Source: Gibbula magus
Lineage: Eukaryota > Mollusca > Gastropoda > Trochida > Trochidae
DNA: 64,000 nt
NCBI GenBank assembly: GCA_936450465.1
Contig: OW388292.1
Span: 8,265,756-8,329,755, forward strand
Direction of reading: 5' to 3'
The notes beneath the pieces are model-generated. The model was not told the DNA's origin. It saw only the letters and a program-made list of their open reading frames with translations, and made no database searches. The position numbers and the translations under genes are program-made. Of the stretch, positions 45,824 to 58,066 are shown piece by piece; within the stretch, counting starts at the first letter, position 1; each line of letters opens with the position of its first letter.

Positions 45824-45841
45824 TGGAGCCCCCAGTGAGGA
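45824..45841 (+). promoter_or_regulatory. Gypsy primer-binding site
   Basis: TGGAGCCCCCAGTGAGGA starts two bases after the LTR end, with TGG complementary to a tRNA CCA tail. The priming tRNA was not identified. Confidence 0.7.
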
Positions 45842-47210
45842 ACATGGAACCAACGCCGCCATAGGACATGCCATTACGTCATGGATGATGGAACTACACC
45901 CACCATGGACGACATGCAGACTTCGACTAGTCATGTGACTCCAACTGTCACATGTTCCGTGAATAGACTGTGTCCATTTTATTTCAGCCTCACATAGCAT
46001 ATGAACTCTTCCCCCATATTTGACACTATATTGCTGATGTTTTATACATATGTTGATATGTGTAAAGATGTGTGACTCTCTGACTCATGATGTGTATATA
46101 CGTGCCTCAGACTACATATGGACACTTGTGTGACCTTGATGTGCACATGCTGCTTGTGTGATCTTGACCTTTGACGTTTCTTTGCAAACGAACTCTGAAT
46201 ATACCACTTGTAATTTTGTGCTCATTAATTATTTTGTCTTACTTGATTATACATGTATATGTCTTGAATATTTTCATGCCTTTATATTCATGATGTTGCC
46301 TTCATGTATTTATATGTGGATACCTTAATTTAGTGCTCCGGAGCTAAAATATTTTGCTTGTTTACATTTGCCTGTTTCATATATCACTATAATAATGTCT
46401 TAAGTTGAGCATAAATTAAGATAAGTTACTAACCCTTAAGTATTTAGTAAATCTTTAGTCAAGTTTATCAATTATCAAGTTACATTATACAACCACGATG
46501 TGTCTGTGTGTATGAATGCTAGTATTGAGTAGTTAATAAAATCAACTACTTAATTTAGGTAATTAGTTTATTTAGTTAACTTAGTACTCCATTATAATAA
46601 AGTTAGTTTAGGCAAGTTAGTTGTGTTGTGTCGATAGTTTAGTATTTTATCATGTAGGTTTATTGGTTGCCTAGTTGTAGTGTTTTGTTCATTTATTCAT
46701 TCATTCATTGCATTCATTCCTTTGGTTATTTATTTAGGTATATAAGGGTTGTCTGCATTGTTGTTTGCCTTTCATAGCTTCAATCTTATATTCATATTCT
46801 GGGTAATATTCTCTTCTTCATATAGCATATCCTATCCATAAGCCTCCCTGCGCGCGTACACCTGCACTATACTTACCTGCATTAGTTACTTATCATTTAA
46901 GCACCATGTAAATTCATTCAAACATGTAAGGTATATACAAACATTTAAACTTAAACTCATTAAGGATAAATACCAATATCATCTTCATATAAATTAATTA
47001 TATTTAACTTTAAATACTTTATCTAAAGTTTCCGCCGCATATTTTCGTCGTATTCCCGTCGTTGCTTTGAGACATCTGTGTTGTGTGTTGCATAGTGTTT
47101 ATGCATTTCAAGTCAAGTGTTGTTGTGTGATTCCTCAGTGTTACCCATTCTTCAAGTTTCAAGTTGTGTTCTTTATTCTACTTGTGTTGTGTACTACATA
47201 ATTCTTGGAG
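45842..47210 (+). other. Gypsy 5' leader
   Basis: About 1.4 kb of AT-rich DNA without an ORF between the primer site and gag. It is presumably the untranslated leader with packaging signals; none can be identified by eye. Confidence 0.6.
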
Positions 47211-48344
47211 ATGGCTTCAGCACACATGACAGAGGAGGAAGTGAATCAACTCGTTTCTACGCTTAAGAAACTCGACTTGAAACCTAAGGCAGACACACCT
47301 CAAGATCTGTTAACATGGATGGCATCGATGAACAAGGTTGAGCAAGAACCCAAGTTTACTATTCCATCCACAGTCACTCTTGCCAAGTCGCCACAACTTC
47401 CTTATTTCTCAGGAGACAGGAAAGGAGATGTTGAGTTTGATCAGTGGAAGCATGAGTTTACTTGTTTACGGACCAGATGCACGGATCAAGATGTCATGGA
47501 CGCTGCACACAAGTCGCTTCGTGGTAAGGCAGCACGTGTTGCTATGCACTTGGACAAGGATGCCTCACTGGATTCTCTCATTGCCAAGTTGGACAGCGTG
47601 TTTGGAACGATCCACACAGAGCATAACATCATGGCCGAGTTTTATACAGCCAAACAAGGAGAAGATGAGTCTGTTGCGGATTGGGCATGTCGACTTGAGG
47701 ACATCCTAGATCAAGCCATCACCCTGGGCAAGGTCAAGTCAGAGGAGCAAGATGACCTGTTACGTGACACCTTGTGGACTGGCCTACGTTTAGATCTCAA
47801 GGACTTGTCAAGCCATCGTTACGATCAGGGAGGATCATTGGCAGCCTTCCTAAAGTATCTACGGCAGATGGAAGAGGATCTAAGACAGAGGCAACCACCG
47901 ACAGCAAGGAAGTTAGCAACTAACAAGTCGTCTGTAGCCCAGGATCAGAGTGAGTTACAAGAAATAAAAGGAATGCTCAAGTCCATGTCAACAGAACTCA
48001 ACAAGCTAAAGGAGCAGGTCAAGAGCACGGATGACAAACCCTATCTTACAAGAGGACAAGGTCAAGGCCAATGGAGTCAAGAGGAACAGTGGTTACCACC
48101 CAGGAACTGGACACGCCCACCCAGGTCACGAGGAAGTAAACCCTTTTGTCAAGGTCGAGGGCGAGGCAACCCAACAGGTCGTGGAGATCCAGCATGGTTT
48201 CAGGGACCTCAGACATTTGACGACATCCCCAGATGCTTCAGGTGCGGACAACCAGGACACATACAGCGAGGATGTCGTGTACCACTCACAGGGGACCAGG
48301 GAAACTACAAGGGGCCTATGGCGAGGGGCGGTCCATGGGCCTAG
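47211..48344 (+). CDS. Gypsy Gag
   Basis: 377 residues from ATG at 47211 (an upstream in-frame TTG is not a likely start). Residues about 60-230 have the retrotransposon Gag capsid look (YFSGDRKGDVEFDQWKHEF, then FYTAKQGEDESVADWACRLE). An Arg/Gly-rich stretch and one CCHC zinc knuckle CFRCGQPGHIQRGC near the end bind RNA. The stop is TAG at 48342-48344, inside the predicted frameshift hairpin. Confidence 0.93.
   Translation: MASAHMTEEEVNQLVSTLKKLDLKPKADTPQDLLTWMASMNKVEQEPKFTIPSTVTLAKSPQLPYFSGDRKGDVEFDQWKHEFTCLRTRCTDQDVMDAAHKSLRGKAARVAMHLDKDASLDSLIAKLDSVFGTIHTEHNIMAEFYTAKQGEDESVADWACRLEDILDQAITLGKVKSEEQDDLLRDTLWTGLRLDLKDLSSHRYDQGGSLAAFLKYLRQMEEDLRQRQPPTARKLATNKSSVAQDQSELQEIKGMLKSMSTELNKLKEQVKSTDDKPYLTRGQGQGQWSQEEQWLPPRNWTRPPRSRGSKPFCQGRGRGNPTGRGDPAWFQGPQTFDDIPRCFRCGQPGHIQRGCRVPLTGDQGNYKGPMARGGPWA
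48299..48341 (+). promoter_or_regulatory. -1 ribosomal frameshift signal (slippery site plus hairpin)
   Basis: G GGA AAC at 48299-48305 is in register with the gag frame and fits X XXY YYZ. After a 7-base spacer comes a 9-bp stem, GGCCTATGG (48313-48321) with CCATGGGCC (48333-48341), one G-T pair, and an 11-base loop. Pol lies in the -1 frame. GGGAAAC is a known retroviral gag-pro slippery site. Confidence 0.85.
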
Positions 48345-49801
48345 GATCCAAGATCAACACCCATCAACAGTTAGTCGCAGAGTTGGTTGGTGAGCCCACA
48401 GAGACTAACATCTTAGTTAACGGGACAGAGACCAAGGCATTGCTGGACACTGGTGCAACGATCTCATCGATAGCAGAAGCGTTCTACCGACAGAACTTTC
48501 CTGATGTTCCCCTAGAACCATTGAAGCAGCTTCTTCGTGTCGAGTGCGCGGATGGAGAACCGTTACCATACAGTGGATTCATAGTTGTGGACATAAAAGG
48601 AACAGGGAGCACTGCCACTAAGATACAATCGATGTTGTTAGTAGTTCCAGACAGCCTCTACAACAGGAAAGTGCCTATCACTCTTGGGACAAACATCTTA
48701 TCCATCTACCTCAACCAATGCCAGGACAAGTTTGGACAAAGATTTCTCCAACAGCCTAATCTACAAACACCGTGGTATCTGGCCTTCAGAAGTATTGTGC
48801 TCAGAGAGAAAGAACTTGCTAAGAGAAACTTTTCCATCGGTAAGGTCAAGAGTTCAGAGCCAAACCGCAAGATAATCCCAGCTAACTCAGAGATACATAT
48901 ATCGGGATTTGTTGACCAGCCCTTACCCTATCATGCTACCCACGTGATTGTCCATCCCACGACAGGATCTTACATACCAGACGACCTTGACCTCACACCG
49001 ACTTTGGTATCGTATGATGGTAGTGGACGGAAGTTGTATGTTGATGTTCATGTGTCAAACCTCTCAACTAGAGCCATCAGTATCCCAAGTCGTGCAACAT
49101 TATGCGAATTACAAGTTGTCAAGTTGGAGGAAACACCAGTCCATACTTCTACATCAGACTCAAGTGTATTACACCTGATGGACTTCAACAAGTCGGCAGT
49201 AACAAACAAAGAGTTACAGCAAGGGAGACAAGTTATTACAGACTACCTAGACATCTTCTCAACTGGTGATGCAGATTTAGGACACACAGATGCAGTCAGA
49301 CATAGGATTGACCTTAAGGATGACATCCCCTTCAAACAGCGATACCGACGCATACCTCCGGCTATGTACGAGGAAGTGAAGGAACACCTTAACCAACTGT
49401 TACTTTGTCGAGTCATCAGGCGCTCCCACTCTCCATGGTCAAGCAACGTTGTCCTAGTCAGGAAGAAGACAGGTAAATTGAGGCTGTGTGTCGATTTTCG
49501 CCAGCTCAACCAACAGACCATCAAGGACAATTATGCAATACCAAGGATTGAGGAAATGTTCGAGGCACTTTCAGGATCTCGATATTACACAACTCTCGAC
49601 ATGAAGTCCGGTTATCACCAAGTTGAGATTGAGGAGACACACAAGGAAAGGACTGCATTTACAGTTGGGCCCCTGGGATTCTATGAGTACAACAGAATGC
49701 CCTTTGGACTTTGCAACAGCCCAGCTACGTACCAGCGCCTTATGAATGAGTGCTTCGAAGGTCTCCACTTGAAGATTTGCCTCATCTATCTGGAGTGCTA
49801 G
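48306..49801 (+). CDS. Gypsy Pol, first part: protease and N-terminal RT
   Basis: In the -1 frame relative to gag; an ATG-less entry by frameshift at 48299-48305 is expected (the open frame reaches back to 48233). Protease motif LLDTGATIS (Asp codon 48446-48448). RT follows: VDFRQLNQQT, TLDMKSGYHQVE (motif A) and MPFGLCNSPATYQRLM. The frame stops at TAG 49799-49801, directly within the catalytic Y-x-D-D box, where both aspartates should be. No complete RT can be made from this copy as written. Confidence 0.92.
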
Positions 49802-52662
49802 ATATCATAATGTTCTCATCGTCACTTGAAGAGCACTTGGACAGATTGCAGCGTATCAGAGAAACAGGCCTCAAGCTCTCACCAGAGAAATGTTCTTTCT
49901 TCAAAAAGGAAATCAAGTTTCTTGGTCATGTCGTTTCGGAGGAAGGCATCATGGCAGATCCAGACAAAGTTGAAAGAATATTGAATTGGCCACGCCCAGC
50001 TAACCCATCAGAAGTGCGACAGTTTCTCGGTTTCGCGGGTTACTACCGGAAATTTGTGAAGGATTTTGCTAAGATAGCCAAGCCACTCTCTGCCCTTATG
50101 CCACATGCAAAGTCCAAGAAGTCCAAGAAACCACCAGAGGAACCATGGCATTGGGATCAAGAACATGAACAGGCATTTAACCACCTCAAGGAGATGCTTA
50201 CATCACCACCTGTCTTGGGCTATCCTAACTATGGAACACCCTTTGAGCTGCACACAGACGCAAGTGGGAAAGGAATCGGCGCTGTGCTGTACCAGGAACA
50301 AGATGGCATGAAGAAGGTAATTAGCTACGCAAGTCGAGGACTTGGTAAGTCCGAAAGGAATTATTCAGCTCATCGTTTGGAATTCCTGGCACTCAAGTGG
50401 GCTGTGTGTGAAAAGTTTCACGATTACCTCTATGGAGCCAAATTCACAGTGCTAACGGATAACAATCCCTTAACCTACGTCCTCACCAGTGCCAAGTTGG
50501 ATGCCACAGGCCACAGATGGTTAGCTGCACTTGGAGCCTATGACTTCGACATCTTCTATCGTCCAGGATTAAAGAATACGGATGCAGATACTTTGTCAAG
50601 GCTTCCTGAATATCAGCGCATCTCATCAGAACAGCTATCCATGGACTCTGTCAAGGCAATATGTGGAGTTGTACATGCTCAGGCCTACGTGGAATCTCTC
50701 TGTCTCTCGGCAGCATCAGTCGACGAGGAGTTGTCCACCAAGTCAGAGGACCTAAAAGGAATGACTGACAGGGATCGGCGCATGGCACAATCACAAGACT
50801 CTACTCTGCAACCATGGATTCAAGCTGTGAGGATGAACAGGAAACCACAGAAACAGGATTTTCCGGCTTCAACGGCCAATACTTCACTGTTCCGCTCATT
50901 CAACTCACTGGTACTGGACAGAGGCATACTATATAGGCGAATTCACGTCGAAGCAGAGACGAAGATGCAACTCGTTCTCCCAGCAAGATTTATCCAGGAT
51001 GCATTGCAAGGCTTACATAACGATGTGGGACATCCAGGACGTGATCGAACTCTCTCACTACTCCGTGATCGTTTCTACTGGCCAGGGATGCAAGCCGACA
51101 CGGAGGACTGGATCAAGAACTGTCACAGATGCTTGAGGAGGAAAACACCCACCAACATCCGAGCTCCATTAGTCTCAATAACAACCTCACAGCCTTTAGA
51201 GTTAGTCTGTATGGATTTCCTCACGCTAGAGACGTCAAAAGGTGGATTCCAACACATCCTAGTGATCACAGACCACTTTACGAGGTATGCTTTGGCCATT
51301 CCCACAAGGAACACAACAGCCAAGACTACAGCCGAAGCATTTTTTAAGCACTTCGTAATGCACTATGGGATGCCTATGAGGATACACAGCGACCAAGGAG
51401 CTAACTTTATGAGCAAGATGGTGAAGGAGCTCTGTACCACTTTAGGAATTGCCCAATCAAGAACAACACCCTACCATCCTATGGGGAACGGCATGACAGA
51501 GCGCTTCAACAGGACCCTGCTCAGCATGTTGGGAACACTCAAGCCAGAGCAAAAACAGGACTGGAAGTCGTTTGTTGCACCACTCGTCCACGCCTACAAT
51601 GCTACAAGACATGAGTCAACGGGCTACTCCCCATTCTTTCTCATGTTTGGAAGAGAACCCAGACTTCCCATCGATCTCGCCTTCGGGATTGAATTGAACA
51701 AGGAGAAGAACAGCCTGACATCATATGTGAAAGCTTTGAGAACAAGACTGGAGGAGTCGTACAAACTGGCGACTAAAGCATCCAAGGATTCTCAGGAGCA
51801 ACAGAAGGCTGATTATGATGTCAAGGTCAGGGGAGCTACGGTTCAGGCTGGAGAGAAGGTTCTGGTGAAGATCCTGGCTTTTGATGGGAAGCACAAACTT
51901 TCTGATAAGTGGGAGGAGGATCCGTACGTGGTCATTTCACAGCCAAATGCCAACATCCCGGTGTTTGTGGTGAAGAAAGAAAACGGAGATGGAAGACCTC
52001 GAACACTTCATCGGAATCTGTTGCTACCCATCGGGTCTTTGCCAACCGAATCTCAGAAGATCCAGATTGAACCACCTAAGCCAAGGACAAGAGAGAGGAC
52101 AGCCAAAACCATCATCACAGAGACAAGTGTGTCAGAGGAGGAGGAAATCAGGTCAATCTCTAGCCTTCTAGTGGAACTTCCGACAGAACCTGATGATTCC
52201 ACAGTCGTCAGCGCCGAATCTGCGGGAGAGGATTCCGTCTCTCAGTTGGAGGGTGACGACCTGAAGACTGAGGAGACGCCTAGTGCATCTTCTGATGGCG
52301 ACGGCCATCAGTCAGGATCTAGTGAGGACCCTGGTACAGAAGATACCACTGAAGAGGAAGAAGTGCTGGTTGAGGATGTAGGCGATGCCGAGCCTAATCC
52401 AGAGGACCTAGCAGGAGAAGCCATAGCTCCTGCTCCGCCTCCTGACAGACCAATACCCAAACCACCACCAAGAAAATCACTGCGGACGAAGAGACCACCC
52501 GAATGGCAGCGTTCGGGGGATTACGTCATGAGCCAGACGACAAACCGAGACTGGGATGACAGATCCAACCTGATAGAGCGTCTAGCGTCTGCGGGTTTGT
52601 TTGAGCAGCTTGGTGGTGCTATGTCACAGTTTGTGGTGAACCTCCTTAATCCGGATAAATGA
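49802..52662 (+). CDS. Gypsy Pol, second part: RT thumb, RNase H, integrase
   Basis: A different frame from the upstream part; the open frame starts at 49750 but homology starts about 49802 (DIIMFSSSLEEHLDRL). RT connection FLGHVVSEEGI and RQFLGFAGYYRKF; RNase H with FELHTDASGKGIGAVLY and LTDNNPLTYVL; integrase H-H-C-C zinc finger (GHPGRDRTLSLL, CHRCLRR); DDE core with CMDFLTLE, HSDQGANF and TERFNRTLL; a C-terminal domain (VLVKILAFDGKHKLSDKWEE); and a long acidic Ser/Glu tail ending at TGA 52660-52662. The zinc finger, DDE core and C-terminal domain sit in usual order and look intact. Confidence 0.93.
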
Positions 52663-52680
52663 CGAGGACGTCATTTTTGT

Positions 52681-52693
52681 GGAGGGGGAAGTA
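52681..52693 (+). promoter_or_regulatory. Gypsy polypurine tract
   Basis: GGAGGGGGAAGTA directly before the 3' LTR; primes plus-strand synthesis. Confidence 0.85.
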
Positions 52694-53321
52694 TGTGACA
52701 GAGTCAATATTTCCATGTGTATATAATTTTATCAATAAAACATGTTAAACTGATATAGTGTTTGTATTATGTTGATGAGAATTACATTTTCATTGAAGTA
52801 ACTATATCTTAACCATTTTTAACCATTATTTTATATCCAACATTTTATAGCATTGCCATAGCTCTTAAACCATCAATCTAAACTTAAGCAATCTTATTTC
52901 AGCATAACTAACTTGCACTGCATGCTTTGAGCACACCAATCAGTCCCCATGCGCGTCCCATGCTTAGGCTATCTTGTTAAGTCCTTTGTCTTCTGTGTTT
53001 ACCCAAGCGTGACATTAGCTTTCAGAAAGTTAGAGTTTAGTCAATCGGTCAGTCTCATGTAAAGATCACGTCGGTCAGTAATGTGATTGTAGCATATGCA
53101 TTCATTGGATCGAGACCATGGTGGTCAGGATTGTGTTTATTCTTATATCTAAGATGACGTAGGCTTCGGCGGTATCTGCATTATGTATGCAACGAGCTCA
53201 GGTCATACCCACCTGGCTGTCGCTTTATTGCATACCTTTTGTAATAAACTACCATGATACGACTCACACCCAGTAGCCTTTGTGGTTCTTTCGAAGTGCC
53301 CCGAAATCTAACGCTACTACA
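52694..53321 (+). repeat. Gypsy 3' LTR
   Basis: 628 bp, TGTGACAG to CTACTACA. Uninterrupted reference for the split 5' LTR; followed by TSD CTAC. Confidence 0.96.
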
Positions 53322-53325
53322 CTAC

Positions 53326-54840
53326 AATATATCAAAAAGTCACAAATGAATCCAGTTAATTAGAATACCGGTATACAGGTTTAATTAACCCAGGATAGAC
53401 TCAGAGTTGACTTCTGAAATCAACCTAAGTTCATACGATGCTATTTCGTTCATTTCATTAGCAGCAGTTTCTTTATTTATAACCCTGTTTTAAGTGACAT
53501 GAGGTTGCATTTTGTCATATTTTGATATTACGAATGCTTATCTTATCAAAGGTCAAGATAATCCAATCCACGAGAGATGTATAAGACTGGAATTTGAGTT
53601 ACATCATGTCTATTGAAATTAACTAAATTTCAGAACGTTTTCGAATCTCCTTAATTACATGATATAGGAGAGTCAAAGGGACTTTTTGCCTTGTTTTATG
53701 ACGTTCTACAGTAATGATGCGTCAACAAATAAAAGTCAAAGAAGGTACATTATGCCAACAAGATCGCATACGTACATTATTACGTATAATTACGAATAAG
53801 GCACTATAAGGAACATGTCAGCAATATTTAACTATGTTTATGAAGTTGCACCATTTCTGCAGTCAACATACATCATCGAAGTCTCAAGACGGATCAAGAT
53901 CAAGAGGTCCGGGGTTCGAATCCCGCCAGGGGCACGGCAACTGTGTCTGCAGTAGAGAACTGTGCTACAAGCAGTAAGGTTTGGGTGCAATGAATTTCAG
54001 CGTAGTACACCAATGGTTCGCTAGTTCAAGCCGAAGCTCGCAGTTTTCACCGCAAAGCATAGCCACATGGCGTTGCGGGCTTTCTCCCTGCCATAATACT
54101 AGCAGACGCGATATAAGTGAAATACTATTGAAGGCGGCGTCAAACACAACTCACCTCACCTTAAATGCGACAATGGTAACTGTTCAGTATTCGATCAGTC
54201 CGTAATCAGAGAACCGACATTTAAAACAGATTTACAAACAACCCCGAGCAACAATACAGGTAAGCAATCCCTGTGCAGTAGTGATGACATTGCGGATGTA
54301 CTTGGTCACGGAGATGAAGTGAATCAACAGGAAGTAGCGGTGTTCATTGAGCGTGGTTTTCTTGAGCGTAAAATTGACTAACCTTTTCAATTGACTGTCA
54401 AACATTTTTGTACAACGCGACCTTTCCTCTAGCTCTAAAGTGACATGGAAACTATTAACCACCAAAATATCGAGTGTTACCAAATTAAATACTTAACGAT
54501 GCTTAAGTATGAATCGTTGATGATATATATGCTATATACATGTATTGCACCAGTGTCGCACTCTCAGAAAACTGTGTAAGTCTGATATGGTAATATTTCG
54601 GGGACCCAAATGTGTAATGTTGTCCATTGGTTTGTTTTCCTGTAGAATTAGAAGAATTTTAAATAAAAACGTGAATAGATTGCATCAATGTTCAATACTG
54701 TCGCACTTAAAACCGATTAGCTGCTACATATATACTGAGACAAAGTTGGAATTTAATTAGCAGTTAATTATTGGTACTGTAAAACATTATTGCAAATTGA
54801 ATTTATATATTGAACATATGTTGCCGATAACAATAATTCT
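53326..54840. other. Intergenic, with SINE-like fragment
   Basis: AT-rich. The piece 53895-53945 contains GGGGTTCGAATCCCGCC, a tRNA T-arm/B-box signature, likely a SINE remnant. The rest shows nothing. Confidence 0.5.
53895..53945 (+). repeat. tRNA-derived SINE fragment
   Basis: B box GGTTCGAATCC within a T-arm-like inverted repeat, followed by GCCAGGGGC. A related piece is at 57228-57265. Confidence 0.5.
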
Positions 54841-55068
54841 GGGGTCCGTTCCATAGCAGCGAGCGCTTATAATCGCTCATTGATTGCTCAATGTAGCGCT
54901 CAATGTAGCGCTCATTCTATCTTGAACGTCACAGTGCAAATTCCTCGAAGTTTGCTCGCCTTGCTACGTAGGGCTACATTGAGCAATCGCGTTCAAGAGA
55001 GGTTTAAAAGTAATCGCTAATTGAGCGATTACTTTGAAACCTCTCTTGAACACGGCCCCGCTGATGTT
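54841..55068. mobile_element. MITE with terminal inverted repeats
   Basis: Starts GGGGTCCGTTCC and ends GAACACGGCCCC (near-complementary ends). The right half is a strong hairpin: GTTCAAGAGAGGTTT (54991) against AAACCTCTCTTGAAC (to 55051). The left half has GAGCG/CGCTC-rich short repeats. No ORF. Confidence 0.75.
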
Positions 55069-56825
55069 ACCAAATGTTCAAACTTATACATACACGAGGA
55101 ACTGTTGGGCTCTTTACGAGGGGTGATCGTTAGATTGTGAGCCTCGTATGGAAAATCATACAACTCGGTGATATCCCCTTTTGAAAGTGCAGTTTCGTAT
55201 AGAGGAACCTCAATGAAATTCCTTATTTTGGCTCATATTGCCGTTTCGGGAAACTTGCAATTTCCAGAAATGAAAAAGTTAGAGTCTAGCTCAATACAAA
55301 GTTGGAAAGTAGTACTTGGATAACAACTTCTTCAATGTGAAAATACACGACATTTAGGAATATATACTCATTCCTTGATCCACGTGATAATTCATAGTAC
55401 ACTAGCTGTTAGTGTGTATGGTGAAGTTATTACCAATGATTTGAAAAAGTTCAGCACAAACTTGATAAAGGTACCAATAAACTAAATTTAAAAAAACACG
55501 TATAATTTCTTATATATGGCGTTCGCTGATTGGATCTGAATCGGCACAAGATTGGGAATTAAATCAAGAGACTTCATTTTCACTTATAGTATGCATCCTC
55601 ATGGAAACAGGCTAAATGTTCAACCGTTCAAGACAGGGACACACACTAATCAAACATTCTAATTACCTTTAAATCAGTAATTTTAAAGCAATCAAAAAAT
55701 TCAGTAAAACAAATTAACATCCTGATAAATAATGTTCTTTGTCAAAAATAAATATTTTGGAACCGTGTGCATTTTTAGTTGATTTATGAGTGTATCTAGA
55801 GACACTAACTTATGAAAATTTATCACTTTAAATATATGAGTTAGTTGTACTTCACACAGTCAGCCTCCAGACGGTGGAACAGATTGGACTGCTCTCCCCG
55901 TAGCAGCGCCAGGTACAAACATTATGGTTTTTTTCGTGTTTTTTTTATTTTTATCTCTAACATGGTCTCCTTTGTTCTCTCCTCGGAGTCAACGTGCTGC
56001 AATACATTAACTATACAAATTGACGTTATAAGATCTGTTGTTTCAGTGCTCTCTTATCTGGTTTTTATTTTACAAAGGAAATCTCCAGACTAATCGCGTA
56101 GATTTCAATGATATTTTGGATACACTTTCATATATTGCATTTAATTTTTTACGTTTTTGTCAAACATATACTCATGGTTATAATAGTTAACACACCCTTT
56201 ACGCATTTAGGATTTTTTTTTATAGATAATATAAACATGTAATATATAATAATAGGATTGTCATACATGTACTTTTAAGTTGTCAACGTCTCTTCGTGAA
56301 TACAGTCACTTTAAAACCGATGAACATTGGTGAAAACAAGACAAACAAAAAACGAAATTACACTGTACAGCTCTTGTGAGTCATCCTGACCAGGAACAGG
56401 AACAGGAACAGTTATTGAAATAACAATTCATATAAGACGAAATGCCAGCATGTAATCGGTAACGAGGTGGAGCTAGGCGTTATTTACTCGTTGCCATTTA
56501 GTCATTCACTTCCAACGGAATTCTCTCTCTTCAGATTTCCTGTTCTAATAAGAGCAGGTTTTCGTAACGTTTAACGTCGACAACATGAAACATGCGTCTC
56601 GACTGAAATGTTCATTGGTTGATGCAATGCGTTGAAACCTCCTCATTAATATACTCAGAACAAACATTGCTAAGTTCCGGCACGACACCTAGTCGATGTT
56701 GAGATATTGCGAATGGGAAGTTTAATTATAGGGTCAATATTGAGTATTGAAAGTTTTGAGAGTATTGTTAAAAAATATGCTTTTCATTATCACAATAAGT
56801 CAATAAGTTGATTTATTGTTATTGC
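55069..56825. other. Upstream region of gene 2
   Basis: AT-rich. A possible 5' UTR exon is noted at 55850-55912; no other coding or repeat feature is supported. Confidence 0.4.
55850..55912 (+). other. Possible non-coding first exon of gene 2
   Basis: A TATA-like AAATATAT (about 55830), an initiator-like CACACAGTCAG about 25 bases downstream, and a donor CAG|GTACAA at 55913 could delimit a 5' UTR exon joining the acceptor ATTGCAG at 56821-56827. Speculative. Confidence 0.2.
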
Positions 56826-56827
56826 AG

Positions 56828-56909
56828 GAAGGTGAAATGTTGAAACTTTTAACTACGACGTTGATGATGCTGGTGTATTCAAGCACCACAGAAGGATGCG
56901 GACGTACAC
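56828..56909 (+). CDS. Gene 2, signal-peptide exon
   Basis: After the acceptor ATTGCAG a short leader is followed by ATG at 56837 (context GGTGAAATG). It encodes MLKLLTTTLMMLVYSSTTEG then CGRT, a classic signal peptide with a Leu/Met/Val core and a Ser/Thr cleavage region, then donor GTAGGT with phase 1 out. It matches the phase of the exon at 63971. Probably the start of a secreted protein of the same family as gene 1. Confidence 0.7.
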
Positions 56910-58066
56910 GTAGGTTTTGATTTGACTGCTTTGTGAGTTGATGTAACGTGACTGCGAAACTCCCTACTGCTTAAATGTGGTTCTTTATAAAATCAATGAT
57001 TGCTGATTCTTGATTCAAATGTTTCAATTTCACTCTCCCTCGCTAGTTTTATCATTTAACATATTAATGATATCTGACCATTGAAGGTTTTAACATAAAT
57101 GAGCTCTGGCCCGTTAAGGTGTGCACTTTAAATGAAATCTAAACACTTAAGTATTTGAAGGTTTTAACATAGATTAACCTCGACCCTTGATGGTTTTTAC
57201 ATGAATGATCTCTGACCAATTGAGTCCAAGTCTGGTGTGGGTTCGAATCCCGCAAGGGGCTAGGCCCGTAAAGTACAAGAATTTGTACTATTGAAGGTAG
57301 TGTTATCCAAAACGTAAGCGTGTTATATTTATTCGCTATCTAAATGGCATTGTATCTCTAAAGAAAAACTTGCTTTTATATATATAAGTTTCGTTATAAT
57401 TCACAATAGAAGCATAATACCATATTGCAAATGTGAAGGAATTAGACAATTAACAGCACCTTGCCACGAGGAGAGGAACACACAATTCAGTTTCTCGATG
57501 TCGCTGGATACTTTGAGAAACTCATGCTATATTTAATGCAGCTAGACTTATGGTGACACAGTGTTCACTGTATTATGTATTGTATTATTTGTCTCTGAAA
57601 TCCAGTCCATTGTTGTAAATAAGTTACAAAGTATATGTTAAAACTGTACCACATTCTGAATAAAGATGTTTTAATATCTATACGCGGAAAAGTTATAAGA
57701 AAATATATTAAACTATATTATTTTGAAGTAGTGAATAAATATATGATTGTGAAAATATCAGCCTTACTCTTTGGAAATCAGAGAATCAGAGATATGCTTA
57801 TGACTGAACCATGCATGAAAAAGCAGAACCATGTTACTTTAAGAGTGTAGGCAGTTTGTGATGTTGGCAGAACGTGAACGACCCCTCTCACTCTTTAAAG
57901 TGTTCAACATAAATAGTGCCTGACTCTGCAAGGTTTAATACATTCATGATCTCTGTCCTTTTAAGTTTTTCTGTTTATTATCTTTTATCAATGATTTCAA
58001 CATAATGATTTGAGACCTTTTAATCGTCGACATAATGATTTCTAAACGTTTTAGGTTTTAAATGAA
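56910..58066 (+). other. Gene 2 intron, with diverged satellite monomers
   Basis: 57080-57200 and 57890-58060 carry degenerate copies of a roughly 31-base motif (TTGAAGGTTTTAACATAAAT, ATCTCTGACC) related to the 64-bp satellite downstream. At 57228-57265, GGGTTCGAATCCCGC is a SINE B-box piece. Confidence 0.6.

Larger units (their letters stand above)
37633..53321 (+). mobile_element. Ty3/gypsy LTR retrotransposon with BEL/Pao element nested in its 5' LTR
   Basis: The 5' LTR is split (37633-38037 and 45599-45821, together 628 bp) by the BEL insertion. The 3' LTR is 52694-53321 (628 bp). LTRs begin TG and end CA and differ at three positions, so insertion is recent. Between them lie a primer-binding site, gag, pol and a polypurine tract. 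It is flanked by CTAC. Pol is interrupted at the reverse-transcriptase active site, so this copy is probably not autonomous. Confidence 0.95.

Noticed and set aside
45681..46000. Minus-strand ORFs over the gypsy LTR end
   Set aside because: They are shadows of LTR and leader sequence; no domain.
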